DNA of 42,259 nucleotides from Hungatella sp. UBA4396 (lineage in GTDB: Bacteria; Bacillota; Clostridia; Lachnospirales; Lachnospiraceae): assembly GCA_002389905.1 (NCBI GenBank), contig DGRE01000015.1:1-42259 (forward strand). The letters are read 5' to 3'. Position 1 is the first letter of the stretch. Every line of letters starts with the position of its first letter. Below, one piece after another: positions 7,132 to 14,305 of this stretch. The notes under the pieces were generated by a model that saw nothing but the letters and a program-made list of their open reading frames with translations, searched no databases and was not told the origin of the DNA. The translations under genes and the position numbers were made by a program.

Positions 7132-7654
7132 CTGCAACCTCCTTCATGGGTAAAGCTGCTTGCTGCATAGCTGCCTGTTCAATCCTCATTTGTGCTGGCA
7201 TTTTATGTATTTCCATGGACCGCCGATATTCAGCCTCATAAGCACCTCTGAATTGTGCCCTGAGAGTGTTTTGCTGTTCATATGGGGATTGACATATATT
7301 CTGGAAGCCGATGCGCTCCACGGCCTTTCTGACTGGCTCACTGAGGCTTTCAAGGGCTTCTGCCTCTCTCATGTATCCGTACCGCCTTATAGCCTTGTTG
7401 ATTTCCCCCCATGCCTCGTCTGAGTCTGGTATACGTTCTTCCATCAGATCAGCAGCCAGCAGGCTTATGTCCGATATCATTGGAGGAAACTTATTTGAGA
7501 GAATATACTTTTTCAGTGCTATCTTTGCCACATCAAACGGGATATGTCCTAGCATTTCATACCATAGCGTTGTTTGATCTGGTATATAAAGTTCACATCT
7601 TGGGTAAGCCGTGTTAATGGTTGCCATAAAAACCGCAAATTCTTGTTTTGTCAC
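7109..7654 (-). CDS. Replicative helicase loader / inhibitor
   Basis: The 181-residue product matches the pattern of phage helicase loaders of the G40P/SPP1 gp39 kind. The N-terminal helical domain reads FAVFMATINTAYPRCELY...TLWYEMLGHIPFDVAKIALKKYI and is followed by a long, flexible charged C-terminal half rich in Q, M and A. Such proteins bring the host or phage DnaB-type helicase to the origin and keep it inactive until loading. It directly follows the replisome organizer: the GTG start at 7654 abuts the upstream stop (TAAGTG), with GGAGGGG 5 bases before it. No replicative helicase is encoded nearby, so it probably recruits the host helicase. Confidence 0.8.
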   Translation of the reverse strand: MTKQEFAVFMATINTAYPRCELYIPDQTTLWYEMLGHIPFDVAKIALKKYILSNKFPPMISDISLLAADLMEERIPDSDEAWGEINKAIRRYGYMREAEALESLSEPVRKAVERIGFQNICQSPYEQQNTLRAQFRGAYEAEYRRSMEIHKMPAQMRIEQAAMQQAALPMKEVADGRRESP

Positions 7655-8542
7655 TTATTCCCCTCCATTCGCCCAATCCCTCAACATATCCCTTACTTGC
7701 TGTTGCTTCCCTCCCGGGTCCGTTCCCGGTCCGTGCGATCCCTGATCTTTGTTGTCATAATTTCCATCAAGTACCTTTGCCATGTTCGCATCTTTGATTA
7801 GCCAGTCAAACGTAGCTGACCAGTTCCGGTCATTCTTGCCTTTTAAGAAGTCGCTGGCCTCTGCCTTAAGAAACAGCTTTTCAAAATCATCAATGCTGTA
7901 TGTTTTGAAACGGGCCTTGATCGCTTTTTTGCGAGAATCAGACAAGGAAACAAGGGAAGGGAACGACACGCAAGTGTTGTTATACATATCAGCTATTTGC
8001 TGATAGTTAATGTTCTCTCTCTTTTTCTTATCTCCCTCTTCTTCTCTTTCTACTTCTATATCTTCTTCTATATCTTCTTCTATATCTAGGGCGTTAACAT
8101 TAGCTTTACTGTTAGACTTACCGTTAACTTTACAGTTAGTTTTACACTCAATTAAATCCTTTTGCTTTCCCCTGTACTTCCTCATGTACTCCTTCATGTA
8201 CTCTTTCCTTTCCTCTAATTGGTCAAGATTCTGGTGTTTTGACCAATTCGGGATTGTGATGACATTGTCGATAATCTCAATCATGCCGTAAGTTTGAAAG
8301 GATTTGAGGGCCAGCCTTACCGTGTTAATATCACGGCGGAATATAGTTGCTAGCATTTCATCGGTATAGGCAATTTTATCGTTTAGGAGAAAAACTCCAC
8401 TGTTATTGTTTTTTCCGGCCAGACATAGAAGTTTAAACCAGATAACAATAATGCTATCAGAACTCGGCATACTCTCAATCAGGAGCATTTTTTCATCGTC
8501 AAAAATATCTGTAACAATCTTTATCCATTTAACTTCCGCCAC
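7655..8542 (-). CDS. Phage replisome organizer, origin-binding
   Basis: The 295-residue product begins with the phage replisome-organizer N-terminal domain (residues about 3-125). Visible marks are VKWIKIVTDIFDDEKMLLIE, a winged-helix stretch around TDEMLATIFRRDINTVRLALKSF, and IPNWSKHQN. A low-complexity linker of K-x-N repeats and IEED repeats follows, then a C-terminal helical domain (WSATFDWLIKDANM) like DnaD/replication-initiator tails. The GTG at 8542 is chosen because CAGGAG lies 7 bases upstream; a longer frame to 8605 overlaps the resolvase gene. The linker-coding DNA is built from 12-bp tandem repeats and is the likely origin the protein binds. The helicase loader follows immediately. 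Confidence 0.9.
   Translation of the reverse strand: MAEVKWIKIVTDIFDDEKMLLIESMPSSDSIIVIWFKLLCLAGKNNNSGVFLLNDKIAYTDEMLATIFRRDINTVRLALKSFQTYGMIEIIDNVITIPNWSKHQNLDQLEERKEYMKEYMRKYRGKQKDLIECKTNCKVNGKSNSKANVNALDIEEDIEEDIEVEREEEGDKKKRENINYQQIADMYNNTCVSFPSLVSLSDSRKKAIKARFKTYSIDDFEKLFLKAEASDFLKGKNDRNWSATFDWLIKDANMAKVLDGNYDNKDQGSHGPGTDPGGKQQQVRDMLRDWANGGE
8054..8089. repeat. Three tandem 12-bp AT-rich repeats (ttctatatcttc)
   Basis: The unit TTCTATATCTTC occurs at 8054-8065 and 8066-8077, with a two-base variant at 8078-8089. It encodes the IEED repeats of the replisome organizer linker. The A+T-rich unit lies 9 bases from the second array and could be the region of first strand opening. Confidence 0.85.
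8099..8146. repeat. Four tandem 12-bp iterons; putative phage replication origin
   Basis: Four head-to-tail 12-mers occupy 8099-8110, 8111-8122, 8123-8134 and 8135-8146, with consensus GTTAGNTTTACN (first copy ATTAGCTTTACT). They encode the four-residue periodic linker CKTN CKVN GKSN SKAN of the replisome organizer. Many Gram-positive and lambdoid phages keep initiator-binding iterons inside the initiator gene, so this is a strong origin candidate. Binding is inferred. Confidence 0.75.
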
Positions 8543-8546
8543 TTTA

Positions 8547-8912
8547 TCACTCCTGTTCCAATGCTTTTCCAGCCTCAAATTCCCGGTATAGGGTAATCCA
8601 ATCATCTAATGGCATTGTCACAAGCCATTCATGCCTATTCTTGCGATGGAACACCGCAGGTAGGTTGCAGTCCCCGAAAGGTATTTCTTTGGCTCCTGCG
8701 TTTGATTTGGCCTGTTCTATGGCATCGTAGATATTGAGCCGTTCCACTCTCTTGCATTCGATATGTATCTGAGGCAAGCCCACCACATCAGCATCACCAT
8801 TGTCTCCGCTAAATTGCTGGCCTCTGCGAGTTTTGTAACCATATTCTTTAAGGAGGTTGGCAAGCTCCCTTTCGCCTGCCGCTCCTTTATCTCTGCTATT
8901 AATCTTTCCCAA
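8547..8912 (-). CDS. Holliday junction resolvase-like PDDEXK nuclease
   Basis: The 121-residue product has the Hjc/resolvase pattern: GKINSRDKGAAGERELANLL (E14), then D42 in GDADVVG, and E52-x-K54 in HIECKRVERL. These are the acidic and lysine residues of the PDDEXK active site. It probably cleaves recombination or replication intermediates of the phage genome. The TTG at 8912 is chosen over the TTG at 8918 since AAGGAG stands 8 bases before it and MGKINSR is the usual family start. Its stop is 4 bases before the replisome organizer start. Confidence 0.85.
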   Translation of the reverse strand: MGKINSRDKGAAGERELANLLKEYGYKTRRGQQFSGDNGDADVVGLPQIHIECKRVERLNIYDAIEQAKSNAGAKEIPFGDCNLPAVFHRKNRHEWLVTMPLDDWITLYREFEAGKALEQE

Positions 8913-9032
8913 ATTCAAATCTCCTTTCTCCCCCGCCGCCCTGAAATAGCAGCGGAGGCGGTACCAATGGCATATCGTGACATATAAACCTTTGGGATTC
9001 CTTTTATTGTCAGCCCGTTAAGGCACACAAGG

Positions 9033-9314
9033 CTATAAATAGCTCTTTCCGAACTCAATAATGAATTGTTGACGGGTTCCTATGTTCTGCTCATAATAAG
9101 CCTGAGCCATTTCTTTTAACCGCAGATCAGACTGACGGTTTTTATGTACTGCATCCGGACTATTCCGGTGATGATTACCGCAAAGCCAAACCTTAAGTCC
9201 TCTCTTCTCAGATCGCTTACGGTTAGATGTGCCAAAGAAGATATGATGATCTTCCAGACAGCTTGTACAGCGGCAGATATAACACTCCTTTGTATCCTGC
9301 AATACACTTTTCAA
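9033..9314 (-). CDS. Small HNH-like / zinc-finger phage protein
   Basis: The 93-residue product has the arrangement CYICRCTSCLEDHHIFFGTSN...GLKVWLCGNHH, which is a C-x2-C / DHH / C-x2-HH set of metal ligands typical of phage HNH-like small nucleases and recombination-enhancing proteins. The DHH and the later NHH could hold the metal of an active site. The start is a TTG at 9314 that overlaps the upstream stop; a weak GGGGCG precedes it, so an internal start is possible. It sits in the recombination block between the NinB-like protein and the resolvase. Confidence 0.75.
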   Translation of the reverse strand: MKSVLQDTKECYICRCTSCLEDHHIFFGTSNRKRSEKRGLKVWLCGNHHRNSPDAVHKNRQSDLRLKEMAQAYYEQNIGTRQQFIIEFGKSYL

Positions 9315-9835
9315 AGTTTAACGCCCCACTCTCTTTTCATTCTCTCCAACTCTTCCGGCGTGGCGGTTTCAATCCCCAGCTCATGGCATTCGCTTACAAT
9401 CCCCTCAATGAACTCGGACATTTCCTTTGTGTCATAGGTGCTGCTACCAAAATAGCATTGGAGCTGGATTCCGGTCTGCCCCGATACCGTAACTTCGCCA
9501 AGGTTCTTGACGGTCCTCCACTCGGCCATTACCCTGTCTACAACGCCCGGACGGACTATGATATGAGTAAATACACCATACCGTCCGAGCATTTCTAAAT
9601 ATACGGACCACTTATCTGTGTGCTGATCTTCCGCAATCTTCTGCATAAGCACCCATGAGTATGAATTTGCGTCACGGCTGCGCTTGTTGCGAAATATCTT
9701 CGCAGTGATCGTGAGGAGTTTGTCTGTTATGGATTCCACCTGTTTAGTGATATCCTCCTCGGCTTCAAATGTGACCCGGAAACGGCCTGTTTTCCAGTCC
9801 CTGGCTATATCAATCAACCTGCCCTTAAATTCCAT
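9311..9835 (-). CDS. Conserved phage recombination protein, NinB-like
   Basis: The 174-residue product follows a pattern known from many Firmicutes phages. It starts MEFKGRLIDIARDWKTGRFRVTFEAE, then LTITAKIFRNKRSRDANSYSWVLMQKIAED, and ends with the tail ATPEELERMKREWGVKL. The K-x-R-S-x-x-A-N-x-Y-x-W-x-L segment resembles the core of lambda NinB/Orf, a single-strand DNA binding recombination mediator; that link is tentative. Its place right after the ERF annealing protein fits. GAGGTGG lies 5-6 bases before the ATG, and the stop overlaps the next start. Confidence 0.7.
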   Translation of the reverse strand: MEFKGRLIDIARDWKTGRFRVTFEAEEDITKQVESITDKLLTITAKIFRNKRSRDANSYSWVLMQKIAEDQHTDKWSVYLEMLGRYGVFTHIIVRPGVVDRVMAEWRTVKNLGEVTVSGQTGIQLQCYFGSSTYDTKEMSEFIEGIVSECHELGIETATPEELERMKREWGVKL

Positions 9836-9845
9836 CTACGCCACC

Positions 9846-10565
9846 TCATTGCTTCCACGGAAGCCCTTCGTCTGCGTTCTCCGGTGGAATGGTTGCGGGA
9901 TTTGCTGGAACGGCCGGCTTATCTGGTGTGGCCTTAAAGTTCTTTATAGCGCTCTTATATTGGTTCTGGTCCATATCAGCAAATTTTTGAATCTTATAAA
10001 GAACGCATATTGCTTTCTCGCTTTTTCCAATCCGATCACATTCGGATAGTAGTTCATCAACTTGCTTCTTGCTGATCCGGGAAGCACTAGGCTTCGTGTT
10101 TGCTGGTTTAGTCGCCAGTTCGTGACACTCAGAATCAGGATCAACCGGTTTTCCACTGTTCTCTGCATTTGTCATTTCCTCAGTCGGAATACAAAACAAC
10201 TGAAAGCAAGCATATTTAAACGCTGTAGCCATCGCTTTATTCATGGACTTATCTCCGCTGTCCATTGCTTCTCCCGCTGTAATGGTCTCAATAAAGGAAC
10301 CGTCCTCTGCATATACCGTGTATTTCATTGTGCAAACAGAATAAATCAATGTCTTGCCTTGGGCACTCGTTCTATCTTCCCTGTGGTGGTCGATAATCTG
10401 CGGAACCATAAAAATTTTGTGTTTGATGAATGCCGGATTTAGAGCATTCATAACATCATCAACACCACGATACATAAAGTTTTGTTGCTGATTCTTTTTA
10501 TCCTTTCCAATCGCTCCCACGTCCTCCATGACGGCGATTATGGATTGATAAATCTTTTCTCCCAC
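9846..10565 (-). CDS. erf: ERF-family single-strand annealing protein
   Basis: The 239-residue product carries the ERF superfamily core in its first 130 residues: YRGVDDVMNALNPAFIKHKI, YTVYAEDGSFIET and the strongly conserved GEAMDSGDKSMNKAMATAFKYACFQLFCIP. ERF proteins anneal complementary single strands and drive phage recombination and circularisation. The C-terminal half is a variable charged linker ending in ENADEGLPWKQ, a short acidic/aromatic tip that may bind host SSB partners or other proteins (inference). GTG start at 10565. It follows the DUF1351 gene by 3 bases; this pairing is common in Firmicutes phages. Confidence 0.92.
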   Translation of the reverse strand: MGEKIYQSIIAVMEDVGAIGKDKKNQQQNFMYRGVDDVMNALNPAFIKHKIFMVPQIIDHHREDRTSAQGKTLIYSVCTMKYTVYAEDGSFIETITAGEAMDSGDKSMNKAMATAFKYACFQLFCIPTEEMTNAENSGKPVDPDSECHELATKPANTKPSASRISKKQVDELLSECDRIGKSEKAICVLYKIQKFADMDQNQYKSAIKNFKATPDKPAVPANPATIPPENADEGLPWKQ

Positions 10566-10568
10566 AAA

Positions 10569-11495
10569 TCAAACCTTCTTTCTCTCAAAATACAGCCCAA
10601 GGCTATTCATAGCCATTTCAAGCTCCTGTAACTCTGCATCAGTACCAACAACTGTATAAACAGCTTTAATGGATGCTGGCATGGTAAGCGGTGCTGCAGC
10701 AACCTCATTAACAGTAGTGAACTCCCTCTTTACCTCTACACGGGCGGCCTCCTCTGCCTCTCTCTTAATCCGTTCCTCCTCGGCAATCTTACGGCGTTCT
10801 TCCTGTTTGGCTCGTTCAATTTCAGCCTGGATACGGGCTTCCTGCTCGGTTTTCATTTTAGACTCTTCACGCTTCAAAATCTCAGCTTTCTGCGCTTCAT
10901 ATTTGTTGATGTGATCCAGTGCATCGGTAAGGTTAAGCGTTGCCTTAAACTTGCAAAGGGCTTCTTCCTTGGCTTCTGAGGCCATGGCTTCAATTGCCAT
11001 TTTTCCGACCCTGGCACTATTTACGGCCTCAGTCAGTTCCTTTGTGATCGCCTTTATGCTTGTGCTTGCATTCGTCCATTTATCAGACTTGATTTTATAC
11101 AAGGGAAGGAAGTCAACCATATCCCCGATGTTATCATCATAAATACGCTGGATATCGGCCTCCCGTTCTGCGATTCGCTTGCTTTCAAACTCTTCTATCT
11201 GATTTGTTATGTATTCTATCGGTACGTCCAGTTTTGCAGACAGAGCCTTGATTTTATCAGCGTAAAGTTCAAAAGGTGCCATCCACAACTTTTTTGTGGC
11301 CTTAAGGCTGTCTTCAACCGACTTCTTTGTTTTTCTGAGGTTTGCAACAGACTTTCTCGCAGCCGCTTTCTGATCTTCGGTAAAGACAACGCCATCATAT
11401 TCACGCTTGCGTTCCTCGATCCATGATTCAAACTCTTCAAAGTTCGACCATATCCTCATATCCCCTGTTGTCACTTTCAATTCCATCTGTTCCAT
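10569..11495 (-). CDS. DUF1351 family phage protein
   Basis: The 308-residue protein has the DUF1351 pattern: RIWSNFEEFESWIEERKREYDGVVFTEDQ, AAARKSVANLRKTKKSVEDSLKATKKLWMAPFE, and a long coiled-coil stretch rich in E, K and R (about residues 195-255), ending in AELQELEMAMNSLGLYFERKK. The family is almost always encoded beside a phage recombinase (RecT or ERF), as here, but its activity is not known; an accessory role in annealing or nuclease partnership is inferred. TAGGAG lies 6 bases before the ATG. Confidence 0.9.
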   Translation of the reverse strand: MEQMELKVTTGDMRIWSNFEEFESWIEERKREYDGVVFTEDQKAAARKSVANLRKTKKSVEDSLKATKKLWMAPFELYADKIKALSAKLDVPIEYITNQIEEFESKRIAEREADIQRIYDDNIGDMVDFLPLYKIKSDKWTNASTSIKAITKELTEAVNSARVGKMAIEAMASEAKEEALCKFKATLNLTDALDHINKYEAQKAEILKREESKMKTEQEARIQAEIERAKQEERRKIAEEERIKREAEEAARVEVKREFTTVNEVAAAPLTMPASIKAVYTVVGTDAELQELEMAMNSLGLYFERKKV

Positions 11496-11622
11496 AATCC
11501 ACTCCTATCCGGCCTTTCTCAGCCACCTTTTTAACTGTTTCAGCGTTGCGATCACATTCCTGGCACACATTTCCATCATCAGTGAGATAAAGCCCGCACA
11601 TGTCGCATTTATGTAGGTTCAT
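11437..11622 (-). CDS. Small zinc-ribbon protein overlapping the DUF1351 gene
   Basis: The 61-residue product begins with a compact C-x2-C...C-x2-C ribbon (CDMCGLYLTDDGNVCQEC) followed by a charged helix. The metal-ligand spacing makes chance unlikely, but the frame overlaps the next gene by 59 bases and the upstream one by 14, and there is no strong ribosome site, so it is less certain than its neighbours. Role unknown; short zinc ribbons of this sort are frequent in phage early operons. Confidence 0.55.
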   Translation of the reverse strand: MNLHKCDMCGLYLTDDGNVCQECDRNAETVKKVAEKGRIGVDYGTDGIESDNRGYEDMVEL

Positions 11623-11938
11623 GGCCTGTCCCCAATAAATCTTCTTTAATTGATTCCAGCTCCATGATATGTTTTTTCATTGGCTCGTAGGTGCGGAAGT
11701 AAAAATTATCACTTCTCAGATCATGATCCCACCCCTTATTATGGATATCAATATCTACGCAACCAACGTGTCCAGAAAAGCGCATAAATGCAGTAGGCAT
11801 ATCCCCTGTTTCGCTCTGGCTTCTTGCACCGACACCATTAATATCAAGAATAAGATCAAGTACTTTATGTAACTCTCTACGTCTGCGGTATTCCGCCTTG
11901 CGTCTCACTGCAGCCCTATTCCTTTTTCGATTATTCAC
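11609..11938 (-). CDS. Conserved phage hypothetical protein
   Basis: The 109-residue product has a very basic start (NNRKRNRAAVRRKAEYRRRREL) then a beta-rich core FMRFSGHVGCVDIDIHNKGWDHD seen in many phage hypothetical proteins. The GTG start at 11938 overlaps the previous stop as GTGA, a sign of coupled translation. No function is assigned; nucleic-acid contact through the basic start is possible. Confidence 0.65.
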   Translation of the reverse strand: MNNRKRNRAAVRRKAEYRRRRELHKVLDLILDINGVGARSQSETGDMPTAFMRFSGHVGCVDIDIHNKGWDHDLRSDNFYFRTYEPMKKHIMELESIKEDLLGTGHEPT

Positions 11939-12111
11939 TTGACACTCTCCATTTCCCCACGTATAATACGGGTATAATTGATATTTGCAGTTACCTGACC
12001 CATCGGTGTTCCCGCACCCTTGGGCATTTTTCTATTCTTGCCGTTTCCCCAGCCGTACTGGTTAATCCCCAGGGCGGACCCTGCTTTGAGGGTTTTATGT
12101 TTCCTGCTCAT
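11935..12111 (-). CDS. Small basic phage protein, 58 residues
   Basis: This short gene encodes 58 residues starting MSRKHKTLKAGSALGINQYGWGNG and rich in K, R, G and N (GKNRKMPKGAGTPMG), ending RIIRGEMESVK. The start overlaps the previous stop as ATGA and the stop overlaps the next start as GTGA. It therefore fits perfectly in a chain of coupled genes. I recognise no family. The basic, glycine-rich composition suggests RNA or DNA contact, as inference. Confidence 0.65.
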   Translation of the reverse strand: MSRKHKTLKAGSALGINQYGWGNGKNRKMPKGAGTPMGQVTANINYTRIIRGEMESVK

Positions 12112-12314
12112 GATAAGTCCTCACTTTCTTCTTCTCCCTGCTGGTCCTCAAAGGTGATAACGGTCACTGACTTTGTGACGCTGCCTCCCTTGGCGGTCTT
12201 ACAGATTACTTTTCCCGGCTGCTTACCAACCTTGTACCCGGCTTTAAAGAGCAGCCTTCCAAGCTCGTCCACTTCGTCCTTTATGAGTGTGCCGGGGTAT
12301 ATCTTGATATTCAT
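12108..12314 (-). CDS. Small phage hypothetical protein
   Basis: The 68-residue product starts MNIKIYPGTLIKDEVDELGRLLFKAGYKV and continues with a short beta strand segment (VTVITFEDQQGEEESEDLS). The ATG at 12314 is chosen over an earlier ATG because AAAGGAGG lies 10 bases upstream, and because it then overlaps the upstream stop as ATGA. The N-terminal half reads like a small alpha/beta module. Function unknown. Confidence 0.65.
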   Translation of the reverse strand: MNIKIYPGTLIKDEVDELGRLLFKAGYKVGKQPGKVICKTAKGGSVTKSVTVITFEDQQGEEESEDLS

Positions 12315-12640
12315 TCCTCGCTTACCTCCTTTGGTATCCAATGCTCACAATGTATTTGTGGCTGCATAGCCTTAGCCTTTTCATCAAAGCCATACTTGTT
12401 AATCTCTTTCTCGTGGTACTCACACCAGTAATAACGTTCCTCATAGTCATCATCACCAGGGTTGTTTCCTGGAGCCGGACGGACATATACGGTATTTGTT
12501 TCCTCGCTGTTATATCCACAAGTGGCGCAGGCTTTATTACCGGGATTGTATGGACAATTTCGCTCATGCCTGCGGGCACTTCCCTTTGACATGTACGCTT
12601 TGTTACAGCACTTTGGTTTCCATGCGGTTACTTCTTCCAT
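12311..12640 (-). CDS. Cys/His-rich phage protein
   Basis: The 109-residue product has many possible zinc ligands: a C2H2-like element (CCNKAYMSKGSARRHERNC), then CATCG, WCEYHEKEI and HCEHWIPKE. Two small zinc modules joined by a proline/glycine linker are likely. The first resembles a zinc finger, which is unusual but not rare in phages. Function unknown. The start lies 10 bases after the upstream 43-residue gene's stop. Confidence 0.65.
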   Translation of the reverse strand: MEEVTAWKPKCCNKAYMSKGSARRHERNCPYNPGNKACATCGYNSEETNTVYVRPAPGNNPGDDDYEERYYWCEYHEKEINKYGFDEKAKAMQPQIHCEHWIPKEVSEE

Positions 12641-12650
12641 GCCTCTCCTT

Positions 12651-12782
12651 TCACACTTTCCTTTTCCTGATCTTCCTCTTCCTCCGGCTCACCTTAAGCA
12701 TCTGCCCGTATACCTTGGGCGGTGTGCCGTAGTCTTTTAAAATACCTGCTCTATGAAAGCTAAAAAAATTTGCTGGGTTCAT
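12651..12782 (-). CDS. Small basic protein, 43 residues
   Basis: The gene encodes 43 residues starting MNPANFFSFHRAGILKDYG and ending in an extremely basic tail, KVSRRKRKIRKRKV. GGAGGGG stands just before the ATG and overlaps the stop of the upstream small membrane protein, so the two are coupled. The tail suggests nucleic-acid binding. No known family. Confidence 0.6.
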   Translation of the reverse strand: MNPANFFSFHRAGILKDYGTPPKVYGQMLKVSRRKRKIRKRKV

Positions 12783-12791
12783 GGCCCCCTC

Positions 12792-12923
12792 CTATCTCAG
12801 CACCCACACAAACGCAGATGCCAGCCCGGTTATTATAATGCCCTGAGCTACTACAAGCCCTATAAGGTATCTTGTGCGCTCACACTCTTCACGCCAGAGT
12901 CGGCGCCAGAATCTTGATTCCAT
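12792..12923 (-). CDS. Small single-span membrane protein, 43 residues
   Basis: The product starts with a charged segment (MESRFWRRLWREECERTR) and then has one hydrophobic span of about 22 residues (IGLVVAQGIIITGLASAFVWV), ending LR. AGGGAGGG precedes the ATG. It looks like an inner-membrane peptide with a cytoplasmic N-terminus, by the positive-inside rule. Small membrane proteins in early phage regions can alter host membrane physiology or block superinfection, but nothing here proves it. Confidence 0.65.
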   Translation of the reverse strand: MESRFWRRLWREECERTRYLIGLVVAQGIIITGLASAFVWVLR

Positions 12924-12936
12924 GGCTTGTCCCTCC

Positions 12937-13182
12937 CTAATCCTTAATATCAATGTTTCCGTACGGTACGGCGTTACATATCGCTATCGGTACGCCCTTG
13001 TAAATGTCAACACATATACATTTAGGCAGTGGAACCCTTTTATGTGGCTTTAAAGTTCTGTATTCAGCGTCTATGGCTTTCTTTGTATCCTCGCTCATAA
13101 TCAGGTATTTGGGCAGTTTCACCCTTCCTTCAAGCTCTTGATTCAGTGGCTCAAGATTCACTTTGTCGATAATTGTTACCAT
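12937..13182 (-). CDS. Phage hypothetical protein
   Basis: The 81-residue product starts MVTIIDKVNLEPLNQELEGR and includes KYLIMSEDTKKAIDAEYRTL and CICVDIYKGVPIAICNAVPYGNIDI. The second half looks like two beta hairpins, typical of small phage accessory proteins. AGGAGGG lies 7 bases before the ATG. I cannot assign a function. Confidence 0.65.
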   Translation of the reverse strand: MVTIIDKVNLEPLNQELEGRVKLPKYLIMSEDTKKAIDAEYRTLKPHKRVPLPKCICVDIYKGVPIAICNAVPYGNIDIKD

Positions 13183-13196
13183 GGTTTGTCCCTCCT

Positions 13197-13946
13197 TTAC
13201 GCAACGCCTAAATTCATCTGAGCGTTAGCCGATTCAATCAGCTCCGCCAAATACGTAGGGGCCTGATAGCAGTCAATCAGTTCGTGGGCATCTGCCAGAT
13301 ATTTACGCTTCAAAGCCTTATAAGACATCGCTCTACCGCTTCCGTCGTAAAGATTGAATTCTCGTCTGATCTGATCGTATATATCCCGGTAGACCTTGGA
13401 ACGGATTTCCCTATCCTTATAAGCCTCTGACTGCTTACCGCCCAGGACCTTAACACCTTTGCGTTTCACATGGCCGGACAGCTCGTCCGCTTCGGAACCG
13501 TAAAGAGGGATATCATACTCCAGCTTGTCCATACGATCATCAATCAACTTAATCTCTTTCTCATGGCGGTTCAAAACCTCAACTGATTGCTGTAATATTT
13601 CAAGCTGCGTTAAAGGCTTCTTGGAAAAATAGGTATCCACGAGCCGGTCATATACTTCCCACGCCTTATCGGTGTTCAGAGATTTTGCATGAAGAAAAGC
13701 TCCCTTCTCTGTCCAGAGATAGATTTTCCCTGCATTCTTGGAACCGTCGTCAATTTGGTGACGGTTAATAAACTCTCTCTTCTCATCACCCTCTAAACAA
13801 ATAAAATGCTTACCTTCCACATACCGTTCACGGTTTCTGCTGAAATTCTTTGAAATAGCCTTTGTATCCGCCTCATAGGCTTCTGCGATCTGCAATGTTG
13901 TCAGTACCCGGATATTCCGGTATTCAATTACTTTTAATTCGTTCAA
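13197..13946 (-). CDS. Phage antirepressor (ORF6N + ORF6C)
   Basis: The 249-residue product has an N-terminal ORF6N domain (about residues 5-110; NIRVLTTLQIAEAYEADTKAISKNFSRNRERY, then GKHFICLEGDEKREF, LWTEKGAFLHAKSL). A coiled linker follows, and then a C-terminal ORF6C domain (about 165-245; IRSKVYRDIYDQIRREFN...YKALKRKYLADAHELI). Proteins of this type act in the phage lysis-lysogeny decision, relieving repression or altering early gene expression. TTG start at 13946 with AGGAGG 7 bases before it. It faces away from the plus-strand gene at 14054. Confidence 0.92.
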   Translation of the reverse strand: MNELKVIEYRNIRVLTTLQIAEAYEADTKAISKNFSRNRERYVEGKHFICLEGDEKREFINRHQIDDGSKNAGKIYLWTEKGAFLHAKSLNTDKAWEVYDRLVDTYFSKKPLTQLEILQQSVEVLNRHEKEIKLIDDRMDKLEYDIPLYGSEADELSGHVKRKGVKVLGGKQSEAYKDREIRSKVYRDIYDQIRREFNLYDGSGRAMSYKALKRKYLADAHELIDCYQAPTYLAELIESANAQMNLGVA

Positions 13947-13973
13947 ATGTGTACCTCCTTTTATAAGTTGTTG

Positions 13974-14003
13974 TTGATTTCCATATTCTTCCTGTCTTAT
14001 AAT
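13974..14003 (+). promoter_or_regulatory. SigA-type promoter for the plus-strand gene at 14054
   Basis: TTGATT (13974-13979), 18-base spacer, TATAAT (13998-14003). It starts a transcript against the flow of the surrounding early operon, directly before the small plus-strand gene. Confidence 0.65.
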
Positions 14004-14053
14004 GTACTTACAGGCCGTGCAGGGCCGAGTACGAAAGAAAGGAGTGGTGTATA

Positions 14054-14305
14054 ATGTTTAAGTCAACTAAAGAATTCGAAACCGCCATTAAAGAAGCTTT
14101 GATAATGGTGCGAGATGAAAAAGATATAAATTCTGACGGTTCTACTTTCCAGGCTGATGATTTCTGGGAAGCTGTAGTTGAATGCGTTGATAGAAGATTT
14201 TTAAGTGGTATTAACTATCAACGAACAATGGACGGAAAACCCCATTTTACATCTCGTGGGACCCGTGTTACATACTCAGGCTTAGCATTCATTGAATCTC
14301 ATTAG
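14054..14305 (+). CDS. Small phage protein on the opposite strand, YjcQ-like C-terminus
   Basis: The 83-residue product starts MFKSTKEFETAIKEALIMVRDEKD and ends FTSRGTRVTYSGLAFIESH. The end fits the last strand and helix of YjcQ-type winged-helix proteins (V/I-T-x-x-G-L-x-F/Y-I/L-E), a tentative match. AAGGAG lies upstream of the ATG and a good promoter lies 50 bases before it. It is the only plus-strand gene inside the minus-strand early operon, and its end overlaps the convergent gene by 4 bases. It may be expressed in the lysogen. Confidence 0.7.
   Translation: MFKSTKEFETAIKEALIMVRDEKDINSDGSTFQADDFWEAVVECVDRRFLSGINYQRTMDGKPHFTSRGTRVTYSGLAFIESH

Noticed and set aside
8054..8146. CRISPR-like array
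   Set aside because: The repeats are 12 bp, head to tail without spacers, and code for a protein linker; no cas genes are near.
8915..9028. Possible 37-residue gene (GTG start) between the HNH-like and resolvase genes
   Set aside because: No ribosome site at the GTG, no recognised pattern beyond a short GIPKVYMSRYAIG stretch, and it overlaps the resolvase start. It might be real but cannot be supported.
10669..11142. Plus-strand serine/alanine-rich frames opposite the DUF1351 gene
   Set aside because: They are the reverse reading of the coiled-coil coding region and have no independent support.
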